Assembly: GCA_015680685.1 (NCBI GenBank)
Contig: MNCI01010451.1
Span: 280,262-303,180 of the forward strand
DNA length: 22,919 nt
Direction: 5' to 3'
From: Gnetum montanum
Lineage: Eukaryota > Streptophyta > Gnetopsida > Gnetales > Gnetaceae
Below are positions 10,846-18,050 of this stretch, piece after piece. Each line of letters begins with the position of its first letter. Position 1 is the stretch's first letter. The notes below the pieces were generated by a model. It saw nothing but the letters and a program-made list of their open reading frames with translations, was not told the origin of the DNA and did no database searches. Position numbers and translations under genes: made by a program.

Positions 10846-11634
10846 TAATGAAGAGTCTTTTGATTAGCTACATCAATGTAGCCTCATTGATGTATCCTTA
10901 AATATGTTAATACATATGTGTTGATGCCATTCCACCCTAAGCCTATATAATGCATGTATCATATACATTTATGGAAACTTTGGTTATTTCCACACTAAAT
11001 CTCATAGACTTATCTAAATTTTTCTCTAAGTGCCTATAGCATGGAATAAATTAATCAAACAAAGTTTTATTTGAGTGATATTGTACTTAGACACATTTCA
11101 TGAACAACAATAAAAGCGACATTAATTCCTTCCATTGTAGTACTTGGATTAGCACTTAGTTTATTTTCAAGCACTTTACTTTTGAATGCACTTTACTTTT
11201 TAATGTACTTTACTTTCTAACACTTAGAAAATTAATATTTTAATACTTTATTTTGTAACCACATAAGTATGACCACTTCAAACATAATATATTAACATTT
11301 GGTAGTCCCAATGGTGAATACCTGGTATGCCCAGTAGTAGACACTTGGTAACCCAATAGCATTAATCTAGGTTTAGGATGGGTATAGAAAGTGGGAATGG
11401 ATGCTCTATGCTTCGGGTAGCTTAGATTNATGGAGGAAGTCCCACATGTTCTTGGTAGATTAATAGACTATAAGTCTTGAAGAGATAATATATGATACAT
11501 TGTTAAGGATTCTACTGGTAGCTAAATTATTTTTCTTCTTTTTATTCTCATATTCTCTAATATGAGTTTTGTTAAGGTTTTCAAAGTCATGGATGGTCAT
11601 AAAACTAATTTCAATGATCTCTTAGTAGTCATTA
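10846..11634 (+). mobile_element. 3' LTR of element P (copy A6); end uncertain
   Basis: It starts TAATG (TGATG with one G-to-A change) right after the polypurine tract. A TATA-like TATATAA lies at 10944-10950. The R region matches LTR copy A5: TTTATTTGAGTG, TACTTAGACAC and CAATAAAAGCGA against TTTATTCGAGTG, TACTTAGACAC and CAATAAAGATCGA. TGACCACTTCAAACAT (about 11270) matches the reverse complement of the LTR at 16920-17753. The 3' end is set at a TCATTA near 11634 by weak similarity only; anything from about 11480 to 11700 is possible. One ambiguous base (N) lies at 11430. Confidence 0.7.
10869..10930 (+). promoter_or_regulatory. U3 array of ATCAATG / CATTGATG motifs in the P 3' LTR
   Basis: TACATCAATGTA (palindromic at its ends), CATTGATGTATCC, ATATGTTAATACATAT and TGTTGATGCC occur within 60 bases just before the TATATAA box. 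The position matches the GATATC arrays of other copies but the motif differs. Confidence 0.45.
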
Positions 11635-11829
11635 ATTTCAAGGAGCCCTTGCATGAGTCTAGTCTTGAGATCCATTGAAGATTATGGAATATTTGGGTAT
11701 ACCTTTTGTACTCATTTTGATATAAAGGAAGATGATTTGGTTTCAATACCAATTTTTTAAAAATTCTACAATAAATTTCTTTCAAAATTTATGATTTTTA
11801 TTAACCATGGATTGGCTACAAGTTGCGGT

Positions 11830-12275
11830 ATATATTAGATCACGAGGTATGGCAATGGTAGAAATAGAAAGATATTTTTTCTAAGAATCCCACAACCTTA
11901 CCATAAGTCAAGATAATTGTTTCATGACTTCACCATAGGTTGTGATGAATTTTCCTTTATCAACATTCATCACGAATCATGGTTACTATACTGTGAGAAC
12001 ACCATGAATCATGGTAAATTTGCCTTAACTAAATTTTCAATCATGAGGTGACAATGGAGCATAGTTGATTTTTTTGTGCAATCACAATATAGTCATGAGT
12101 TGTAGTTAACAATTATTAGTTGACCACAAGTCATGGTATGGTCATGGTATTTTACCATGAGTGAACCATAGATTATGGTTTGAATAAAAGAGATATCTGT
12201 AATATCATGAGTCATGTTGAGGTTGTGGTCTAAAACCTGCAATACCATGATTAGACCACGAGTCATTGTGAAAAT
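11830..12275. repeat. Degenerate array of CCATGAGTCATGG-type motifs
   Basis: About ten variants of ACCACGAGTCATGGT or its complement occur in roughly 450 bases. Examples are CACGAATCATGG, CCATGAATCATGG, CACAAGTCATGG, CCATGAGTGAACC, ATCATGAGTCATG and CCACGAGTCATTG. Many units are themselves near-palindromic. The stretch 11635-11829 before it is AT-rich with nothing recognised. The 106-codon frame on the - strand through this array (12093-12413) is built partly of the repeat and is not taken as a gene. Confidence 0.6.
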
Positions 12276-12428
12276 AAATTCTATGGATATCTTTCGATTT
12301 ACATTATCGAATTTGATGAACTTTATATTAATGGAGTTAACCTGAGATGCTCTATGACCTAGAACAAAAATATTAGAGTTCATCTCAAAGGAAAAACACA
12401 AGATTACCTCCAAACTTGATAATAACCT

Positions 12429-12756
12429 TTAGACTCCTAAACTGAATGGTCTTGCTAAAGAAAACCTACAAAAGGTAAAATATTTAGTGCAAAAATTACT
12501 GAACTTTGATGATGATAAATTGATGAAGATGGTAGATGATTGTTGATGGAGGCATGTAGTTGTTAGAGGAAGTGGACTGATGAATGATGGAATTATTGGA
12601 ATAGACAGGTTGTGAAGAATTATGAATAAGAGTAAGAATGCATAGAAAAAATAGTGGAATGAGAGAGGAGAATGTGGAGAGAAATTCATGTAGTTATTTA
12701 ATGCCTTAGAATCTAGAATGTTACAACATCATGTGACCCTTGTATTTATACAAAAA
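12429..12756 (-). other. Possible promoter and Ser/Phe-rich open frame
   Basis: On the - strand a perfect TATAAATA (12743-12750) is followed, about 54 bases on, by an ATG opening an 86-codon frame (12689 down to 12429). The product starts MNFSPHSPLSFHYFF and is rich in Ser, Phe, Leu and Pro, with a hydrophobic segment at about residues 12-36. It matches no family I know. A CTTTTGTAG run near its end resembles a 3' splice site. It could be the leader of a decayed LTR transcript or a chance frame in a pyrimidine-rich stretch. Confidence 0.25.
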
Positions 12757-13639
12757 TAATATATTCATGCTAAGGGATATTGAAGAGACAATGCCCACTA
12801 GAGGAAACATGGAAATAACTTTAAAAAAGATGGATGAGGACCAAAAAATTAGTATATTCATCCATCAATATGAAAAGATAATAAAATAAAAATGAATTCT
12901 TTTTTCTTTTTTGTTTTTGTCTTCAACTAATGCTAAAGCTATCCTTCTAAATAGTTCTTGTCTTATTGCGTGTCATACTAATGTCAACACTAGGCAGAAG
13001 TTCATGGCAATAGAAAACTGTTTAGCCCTTCTTCTTACACCAAAAATGTTCTTGCAAAAATATTTTGTCATAGATCAACAAGGATACTTCCATGAATCAC
13101 ACATTTGAGTTGTGATCTATAGCTATAAATGATCTCTAAAATGATATAATTCTCAATAAATCAATGATTATGAAATGAAGGGTCACAAAACTTCAATCAA
13201 ATACAAACTTAGTGTATTAATCAAGATTAGAATTAATAGGGGTATGGATTGAATGTAATAAATTTCATGATATATTTGATGAAATACAAGAGATATGGGT
13301 AAAATTCAAGTGGTATGAGTATATTAAAAATAAAATAAAAATATAAAATGAGCAATGAATGATAGAAAAAATATGTAGAAAAGTGTTTGAGTTTTTCCTT
13401 CTCAAATCAAATAGCACTTTTTAAAATAAACTAACTAATTTTCCCTCCTGAGGGTTCAAGAACTACAATGATGTGAGATGCAAACTATAAATTTACATGG
13501 ATAATTATAACTTAATTCATGAGTAAAAAGAGGATTTGAGTGATGGAATTTTTCCTCTTGTGGATTCATAGATAAATCGAAGCTTTGTTGATAATACTTA
13601 GAGTTGATTTAGAGCTTAAATAGAATCATTTTTGGATGT
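12757..13639. other. AT-rich stretch without a recognisable gene
   Basis: It contains one 65-codon open frame at 12911-13108 (+) that I do not recognise and that has no conserved motif. The rest is AT-rich with many stops in all frames. It is probably ancient transposon sequence. Confidence 0.5.
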
Positions 13640-13940
13640 TGTCTTATAGGTGATGCTAGCACATGATGGACTGACACTAGGTGATGCTAGTACTAGCGTA
13701 GATGATGCTAACATTGATGTTGTTGATGTTAACACTAGTGTTAGCATGCTTGAATGTGTTGTTGGTGATGCCAAAGCCAGGATAGAGTTCATAGACTATA
13801 GATGACACGGGAGTAGCCGTGAAGTATATAAATGATAGTTAATGTAGATGCTAGTACTTTGAATTTCTTGAAGCTTAAAAAATGATATTGGATCTCAAGA
13901 AATCAACCTAAAATTAATTTTTAAACTTGGTATTTATAAG
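13640..13940. repeat. Degenerate tandem array, left part, with GATGCTAGCAC-type motifs
   Basis: GTGATGCTAGCAC, GTGATGCTAGTAC, GATGATGCTAAC and ACACTAGTGTTAGC repeat within 13650-13770. They are followed by a block at about 13855 (CTTTGAATTTCTTGAAGC) like the unit starts in the right part. A TATATAAATG lies at about 13826. The array was split by insertion of the LTR at 13946-14900. Confidence 0.55.
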
Positions 13941-13945
13941 GTTAG
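13941..13945. repeat. Target-site duplication, left copy (GTTAG)
   Basis: It is identical to 14901-14905 and directly abuts the LTR start TGATGACT. Five bases is the usual gypsy duplication length. Confidence 0.75.
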
Positions 13946-14182
13946 TGATGACTAGCAAGGTACCCTTATGCCTGACCATACAAATCACAAAGCATTCAAG
14001 CATCATTCGGTCGAATTCCATGGACTTTACAGTTTTTGGTACACTAGCCTTCTAGAAAGTGAACCTTGCCCTAAGGTCATTCGTTGTCTTCCTGATTACA
14101 CTTGTGAAGCATAATGGTATGGTTAAGAGTAATTGAGGCATATCATTTTTATCATTTTATGTTTTATGTTTTTTGGTGCTTA

Positions 14183-14205
14183 AAGAGAGAGAGAGAGAGA
14201 GAGAG
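14183..14205. repeat. (AG)n microsatellite inside LTR copy A2
   Basis: This is an AAAGAGAGAG run of about eleven dinucleotide units. The matching part of the LTR at 16920-17753 has only AAAGGTAGAG, so the tract expanded in this copy. Confidence 0.9.
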
Positions 14206-14734
14206 TAATTTAATGACTAATCTAAATTAACTAACTAACTAGTCTCTAACTAATCCTAACATAAGCATCTATTCCCTACTTTTTGTACACGTCCTGAACC
14301 CATGTATTCACTGTTGGGTTCCCAAGCGCTACACTACTGGGTGCACTAAGCACTAACGCTACTAGGATTACCAAGCAAATACATGTTATGCTCAAAGCAA
14401 TTGTACTTATGTATTTAATCTATCTAGCTTATTTTGCTTAATTATCTTAATTAGCTTAATTACTAGAAAATATTAAATAACTAACTAAAAACATCGAATG
14501 CATGAATGAAATATTTAATCTATCCCAGAATGTTGCAAGGTTTATTAGAAAGCTCATCTTTATTGCCACACACACTATCATGCTCAGGTAAAACAAAGCT
14601 CGAATAAAGATTTGTACACTCAATGACTCCTGCTGTGGACACTTAGGAAAATATTCTAACTCTCAAATGGAAAAATTGCAAGAGCTTTGCTACTACTATG
14701 ACAAGACATGCCATAAATGCAGCTAATGAGCTCG

Positions 14735-14742
14735 TATTTATA
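14735..14742 (-). promoter_or_regulatory. TATA box of LTR copy A2
   Basis: The + strand reads TATTTATA, giving TATAAATA on the - strand, at the place corresponding to 17634-17641 and 22674-22681 in the other copies. Confidence 0.75.
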
Positions 14743-14804
14743 GGCAAAAGTAGACCTTGCATTGACAGGGCCAAGTTGACACATAAAATGATGCATCAAG
14801 AGGG

Positions 14805-14890
14805 CATTGTCAATGAGGCCTAGTTGACGAGGCCAAGTCAACAAGGCCTAGTCGATGTAGCTAACAAGGCCTAGTTGACGCAACCAACCA
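14805..14890 (-). promoter_or_regulatory. U3 array of AGGCCTAGTTGAC units in LTR copy A2
   Basis: The + strand shows GAGGCCTAGTTGACGAGG, CCAAGTCAACAAGGCC, TAGTCGATGTAGC and AACAAGGCCTAGTTGACG in tandem, period about 18-20. The core TTGAC is the W-box core of plant WRKY factors; a WRKY link is inference only. The array sits between the TATA box and the LTR 5' end. Confidence 0.6.
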
Positions 14891-14900
14891 CAACTCATTA

Positions 14901-14905
14901 GTTAG
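14901..14905. repeat. Target-site duplication, right copy (GTTAG)
   Basis: It matches 13941-13945 exactly and adjoins the 5' end of the solo LTR. Confidence 0.75.
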
Positions 14906-15660
14906 AGTTTCTCAAAAAGACATGGAGTTTAAATTTGTTAACTTAGAGTCACTTTTGATAACTTTGACTTGTGTGCATGGGCAAGTAATGCTTGTGGCTC
15001 TAGTTAATACTTGATGCTCTTAGGTATTTTGAACCTCAAAAAGCCTCTAAACTTGCCAAAATTGATGCTCGTTACCTTAGGGATGATGTGGGATCATTGT
15101 CAGAGGTCTAATAAAGGTAGAATCAAGGTTAAGAGACTTGGATAAGAAATGCAGTTTTGACATTCAAAAAAGTCTCCCAACTTGACAAAATTGATGTTCA
15201 TCACCTTAGGGATAATGTGGACTAATCATAGAGGACTTGACAAAGTTAAAATTGTATTTAAGAGGTGAGTTTTTAAGGCATGAAGTGCAAGTGGTGCTAG
15301 CAAGTGACATTGACACTAACGTTAGTCTCACCTAGCATCACCTTAGTGAAATTTGTCATTTTAGACCTTTAAAAGCTATTGGAATTATTGAAATTAATGC
15401 TTGTCCTCTAGTGAAAGATGATGATTTTATGGGTGTTTGTGTAGGTGATGTTGGCTAGGTAAAATACCTTATTTTGAGCCTTCAAAAGTTGTCAAAAGTG
15501 CAAAGATTAATGCTTATCATATTGGGGACGATTAGGGGCCATCATCGGAAGCTTGGAAAAGCCCAAAATGCTGTTAATGATAGTGTTTTTCCTAGTGACA
15601 CTGATGCTTACACTGGGATTAACTTCATCATTACCATGATTTTCTAACCTTGGAAGTATA
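14906..15660. repeat. Degenerate tandem array, right part, 115-205 bp units
   Basis: Unit starts of the form TTTTGA(A)CCTCAAAAAGCC lie near 15025, 15153, 15358 and 15471. Each is followed by ACTTGCCAAAATTGATGCT or a variant. The first two units also share CACCTTAGGGATAATGTGG-like sequence. Later units contain GGTGCTAGCAAG, CTAACGTTAG and CCTAGCATCACC, the same motif family as 13650-13770. A TATAAAAA near 15658 closes the array. No coding frame is supported. Confidence 0.6.
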
Positions 15661-15721
15661 AAAACCTAGTGCTAGGGAAACCTTGACAATGTTTCACTCA
15701 CACCTACTTGATCCACTAACA

Positions 15722-15850
15722 TGCTAAAAGTGAGTATAATAGGGTGAACCAAGCAATATCACTACTAGATTATTAGATGATTATACATTATACTTGAAAT
15801 CGGTCGTACTTATTCCATTGAGTTACTATCATACAATGGAAACATAAATG
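15722..15850 (-). mobile_element. Fragment of a gypsy-family LTR (copy A3)
   Basis: CACTACTAGATTATTAGA then TTGAAATCGGTCGTACTTATT match LTR copy A1 at about 2740-2800 (CACTACTAGGTTATCAAA, TTGAAACCAATCATACTTATT) and LTR copy A4 at about 17300. It is truncated on both sides; the right side runs into LINE sequence. Confidence 0.5.
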
Positions 15851-15867
15851 ATGATGAGTTACTATTA

Positions 15868-16035
15868 TTATGAATGAATTAACAAAAGAAATATACAATG
15901 AAATACCTTTGTTAATGCTATTTGCATATGATATTATGTTGGTTAATACAATTCAAGAAAATATTGCTACTAGAATAGAAAATTTAAAACATGATGTAGA
16001 ATCAAATGGCTTAAAAATTAGTAGAAATAAGATAG
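15868..16035 (+). pseudogene. LINE reverse transcriptase fragment
   Basis: The frame reads NELTKEIYNEIPLLMLFAYD, then IENLKHDVESNGLKISRNK and IEY. This is the order of the plant non-LTR (LINE) reverse transcriptase around its catalytic FADD motif. Here FADD reads FAYD, so the second-position Asp is lost. The frame stops matching at 16035, where another repeat begins, and resumes in sense at about 16606. The 5' part of the LINE is missing. Confidence 0.65.
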
Positions 16036-16605
16036 AATATCATCACCATCATCATCATCCTAGCCTTGTTCCAAAAAAATGGGTTTTGCTACATAGCTCT
16101 TTTTTGCCATTTGCCTCTATAAAAAGCTAGATAAAATATATAAAATGTAATTTAAATATATTGAGATGAAATTTTTCCTGAATGAATGATGGCCAATTCT
16201 TGGATCATTTCTTGCTCATCTCAAAATGATTTGATGTGATTCTAGATTTATTTGAAAGCTAATATCTGTGGGAAGGTTTAGTTAAAATTCTAGCATCAAA
16301 TACTCAATAACTTTTAAGTTATCATCTCTCAAGTTTGCACTACCAGAATTATTATGATTCTTGATAGGTTGGAAAGAACATAACATAACCTCAACTTTTG
16401 GATGTCTTTTTTAGTACTTCTTGTTTCAAAATTGTAGAAAAATTCCTAACCTTTCCAAAAATACAGATTTTGTTACTTGATTTAGTGTGAAGTCAAGATA
16501 ACCAATAAATTCCTTCAATGTCTAAAATTACTTCACTTGGTGAAATAGTAACAATTCATGGCTAAAAAGTCCCTCGTTACAAATAGTTTTACTATCCATC
16601 ATCAA
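16036..16605. mobile_element. Repeat inserted in the LINE, with a CCTTGTTCCAAAAAAATGGG core
   Basis: It begins with a CATCACCATCATCATCATC run. Next come CCTAGCCTTGTTCC, AAAATGGGTTTTGCTACAT, and TTTTTTGCCATTTGCCTCTA. From memory this order matches a repeat widespread in plant genomes (CATCATCATC, GCCTTATCCCAAA, GGGTCGGCTACATGGATC, TTTTTTCGCCATT). The rest to about 16605 is unrecognised. It replaces the LINE segment that normally links the RT core to its C-terminal part. Neither boundary shows a clear target duplication. Confidence 0.5.
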
Positions 16606-16919
16606 TGCTTTAATCAGATGCTAGAATTGATAAAGTTACAAGATATAGAATTGAGGCATGATGATCAAAATGGAGATAGGATAGTAGTGTTTTATACAAT
16701 GAAAGAAATCTAATAAAACTAAATGGAAAACTTTACAAGATAGTAATTAGGCTTGCTATCTTATATGGTATTAAATGTTGGACAATACAGAAAAGACATG
16801 AACAAAAAATTAGTATGGCAAAAATATTAATGATTATATATATGTTGGTTGTTATAGGAAGAGAAAAATTGCATAATGTAGACATTACATGAAGACTTGG
16901 ATTGAATGTTTTAGATGAG
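16606..16919 (+). pseudogene. LINE C-terminal fragment, cut by element M
   Basis: The frame reads DARIDKVTRYRIEA, KWR, a stop, DSSVLYNERN, IKLNGKLYKIVIRLAILYGI and KCWTIQKRHEQKISMAKILM. It ends ITRLGLNVLDE with a stop inside it. This matches the usual end of plant LINE RT proteins, including the AMLYG-x-ECW block. It ends exactly where the gypsy LTR begins at 16920, so element M inserted into this LINE. Confidence 0.7.
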
Positions 16920-17633
16920 TGATGAGTGGCGAGGTACCCCTACACCCAACCATACGAATCATTAAGGTGTTCACATGCGATTCGGTCAAATTCTGTGTAC
17001 CTATAGTTCATTAGTGCACTAATCCTTTAGGAAGTGAAATGGGCATTGAGAATGTTTGTTGTCTTCCCAACTACACTTGTAAAGCTCAAGGATATGGTTT
17101 AAGTGTAATTGAGGCACATGATTTTTAAAAGTTTTAAAAGTTTAAAAGGTAGAGTAATTTAATATCTAATTATCCTACTGCTTAGCTAGCCTAACACAAG
17201 TACTTCTTCCCTCTTCTTGGAAACATCCTGAATGCATGTGGCATTGCTAGGTTACCAAACATTGAGTGTTTCTAGGTTACCAAGTACTAAACATATGTTT
17301 GAAGTGGTCGTGCTTGTGTTCATTAACAACTAGAAACTAATTGCTTAATGAAAGTGCATTGAAGTAAAGTGCATAAACGTAGACTGCATGAATATTAAAT
17401 GCATTAAGTAAACATTAATCTATTCTCAGTGCTACAAGGATGATCAAAAGAACTCATCTTTATTCCCATCACACTGCTATGCTCAGGTACATTAGTGTTC
17501 GAACAAAGATCCGTACACACTCAAACTCCTATTGTGGGCGCTCAGAAAATATTCTAACTTTGGAGAAAACAAAATATAAGAGCTTTGCTATCTATGACAA
17601 AAAATGATATGAAAATCGTGAGCCCAAGCACTA

Positions 17634-17641
17634 TATTTATA
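17634..17641 (-). promoter_or_regulatory. TATA box of LTR copy A4
   Basis: TATAAATA on the - strand, placed about 30-45 bases upstream of the conserved TAGCAAAGCTC block that probably lies near the transcript start. Confidence 0.75.
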
Positions 17642-17652
17642 AGCTGGCATAT

Positions 17653-17730
17653 ACCTCGCGATATCGAATATTCGACATCGTGTCTTGGGATCCGATATCG
17701 GATACCTGATATTGAGGCTCTAATATCGAA
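17653..17730 (-). promoter_or_regulatory. GATATC array in U3 of LTR copy A4
   Basis: GATATC at 17660 and 17694, GACATC at 17674, GATATT at 17708 and AATATC at 17722 lie between the TATA box and the LTR 5' end. Spacings are about 14-20 bases. CCGATATCGGATCC is nearly identical to GCGATATCGGATCC in copy A5. Confidence 0.65.
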
Positions 17731-17753
17731 GCCAGTCAAAACATGATTCATCA

Positions 17754-17763
17754 TACCCCCATG
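17754..17763 (-). other. Polypurine tract of element M
   Basis: On the - strand CATGGGGGTA directly precedes the LTR start TGATGAATC. It aligns with CAAGGGGATA before the P 3' LTR, with further matching sequence upstream of both (AACAC-CAA, ATTTTGTAA, TCACT-GAATGAG). Confidence 0.75.
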
Positions 17764-17956
17764 ATTGAATAAAAACTCATTCTTGAGTGAAGAAGAGGAG
17801 GAACAAGTTCCTTACAAAATATTGGGAAGGTATGCAATTATTGACTAACATACAAACTGACTTAGATGGAACAAACAGACTCCTAAGTGCCCAAGTGTAT
17901 GGATTACAATCTTTTACAAAATTGGGTGTTCATGAAAAGAGAAGAGAACACCTTGG

Positions 17957-18050
17957 AAAAAACTGACATCCACTCCTCTAGCAATTGAAGAGCGAGGAAG
18001 AANAAAAAAACTGACATCCACTCCTCTAGCAATTGAAGAGCGAGGAAGAA
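17957..18050. repeat. 46-bp exact direct duplication around an N
   Basis: 17957-18002 and 18005-18050 are the same 46 bases (starting AAAAAACTGACATCC and ending CGAGGAAGAA), separated by NA at 18003-18004. It lies where element M should contain the third coding region seen in P. Identical flanks around an N suggest two contig ends joined without overlap trimming. A true tandem duplication is the alternative. Confidence 0.85.

Larger units (their letters stand above)
13946..14900 (-). mobile_element. Gypsy-family solo LTR (copy A2), complete, 955 bp
   Basis: It starts TGATGACTAGCAAGGTACCC and ends ACTCATTA (TCATCA with one C-to-T change). It aligns through most of its length with the LTR at 16920-17753: GGTACCC, ATTCGGTCGAATTC, GTTGTCTTCC, AATTGAGGCA, TGCTCAGGTA and GAGCTTTGCTA. 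On the - strand it has TATAAATA (14735-14742) and AATAAA (14559-14564). Both flanks are GTTAG, and no element coding region adjoins it. Recombination between two LTRs would leave this product. Its U3 lacks the GATATC array and carries GTTGAC/AGGCC repeats instead. Confidence 0.85.
16920..17753 (-). mobile_element. 3' LTR of element M (copy A4), 834 bp
   Basis: It starts TGATGAGTGGCGAGG (the 3' terminus on the - strand) and ends TTCATCA (the 5' terminus). A polypurine tract lies directly beyond 17753, which identifies it as the 3' LTR of the - strand pol at 20050-22555. On the - strand it has TATAAATA (17634-17641), AATAAA (17459-17464) and GATATC motifs in U3. It aligns with the LTR copies at 1, 2340, 10846, 13946 and 22556. 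The flank ATGAG (16915-16919) should be the target duplication, with its partner beyond the window. Confidence 0.85.

Noticed and set aside
1-11634. LTR at 1-195 as the 5' LTR of element P
   Set aside because: It is far less decayed than the P 3' LTR and is not followed by a primer binding site.
12093-12413. 106-codon open frame on the - strand
   Set aside because: It runs through the TCATGG-type repeat array and has repeat-derived composition with no domain.
16040-16059. His-tag-like run of six His codons
   Set aside because: It comes from the CATCATCATC start of an inserted plant repeat, not from a tag or vector.
13946-17753. A single element with LTRs at 13946-14900 and 16920-17753
   Set aside because: The first has its own exact target duplication and the second has a polypurine tract on its outer side, so they belong to different insertions.
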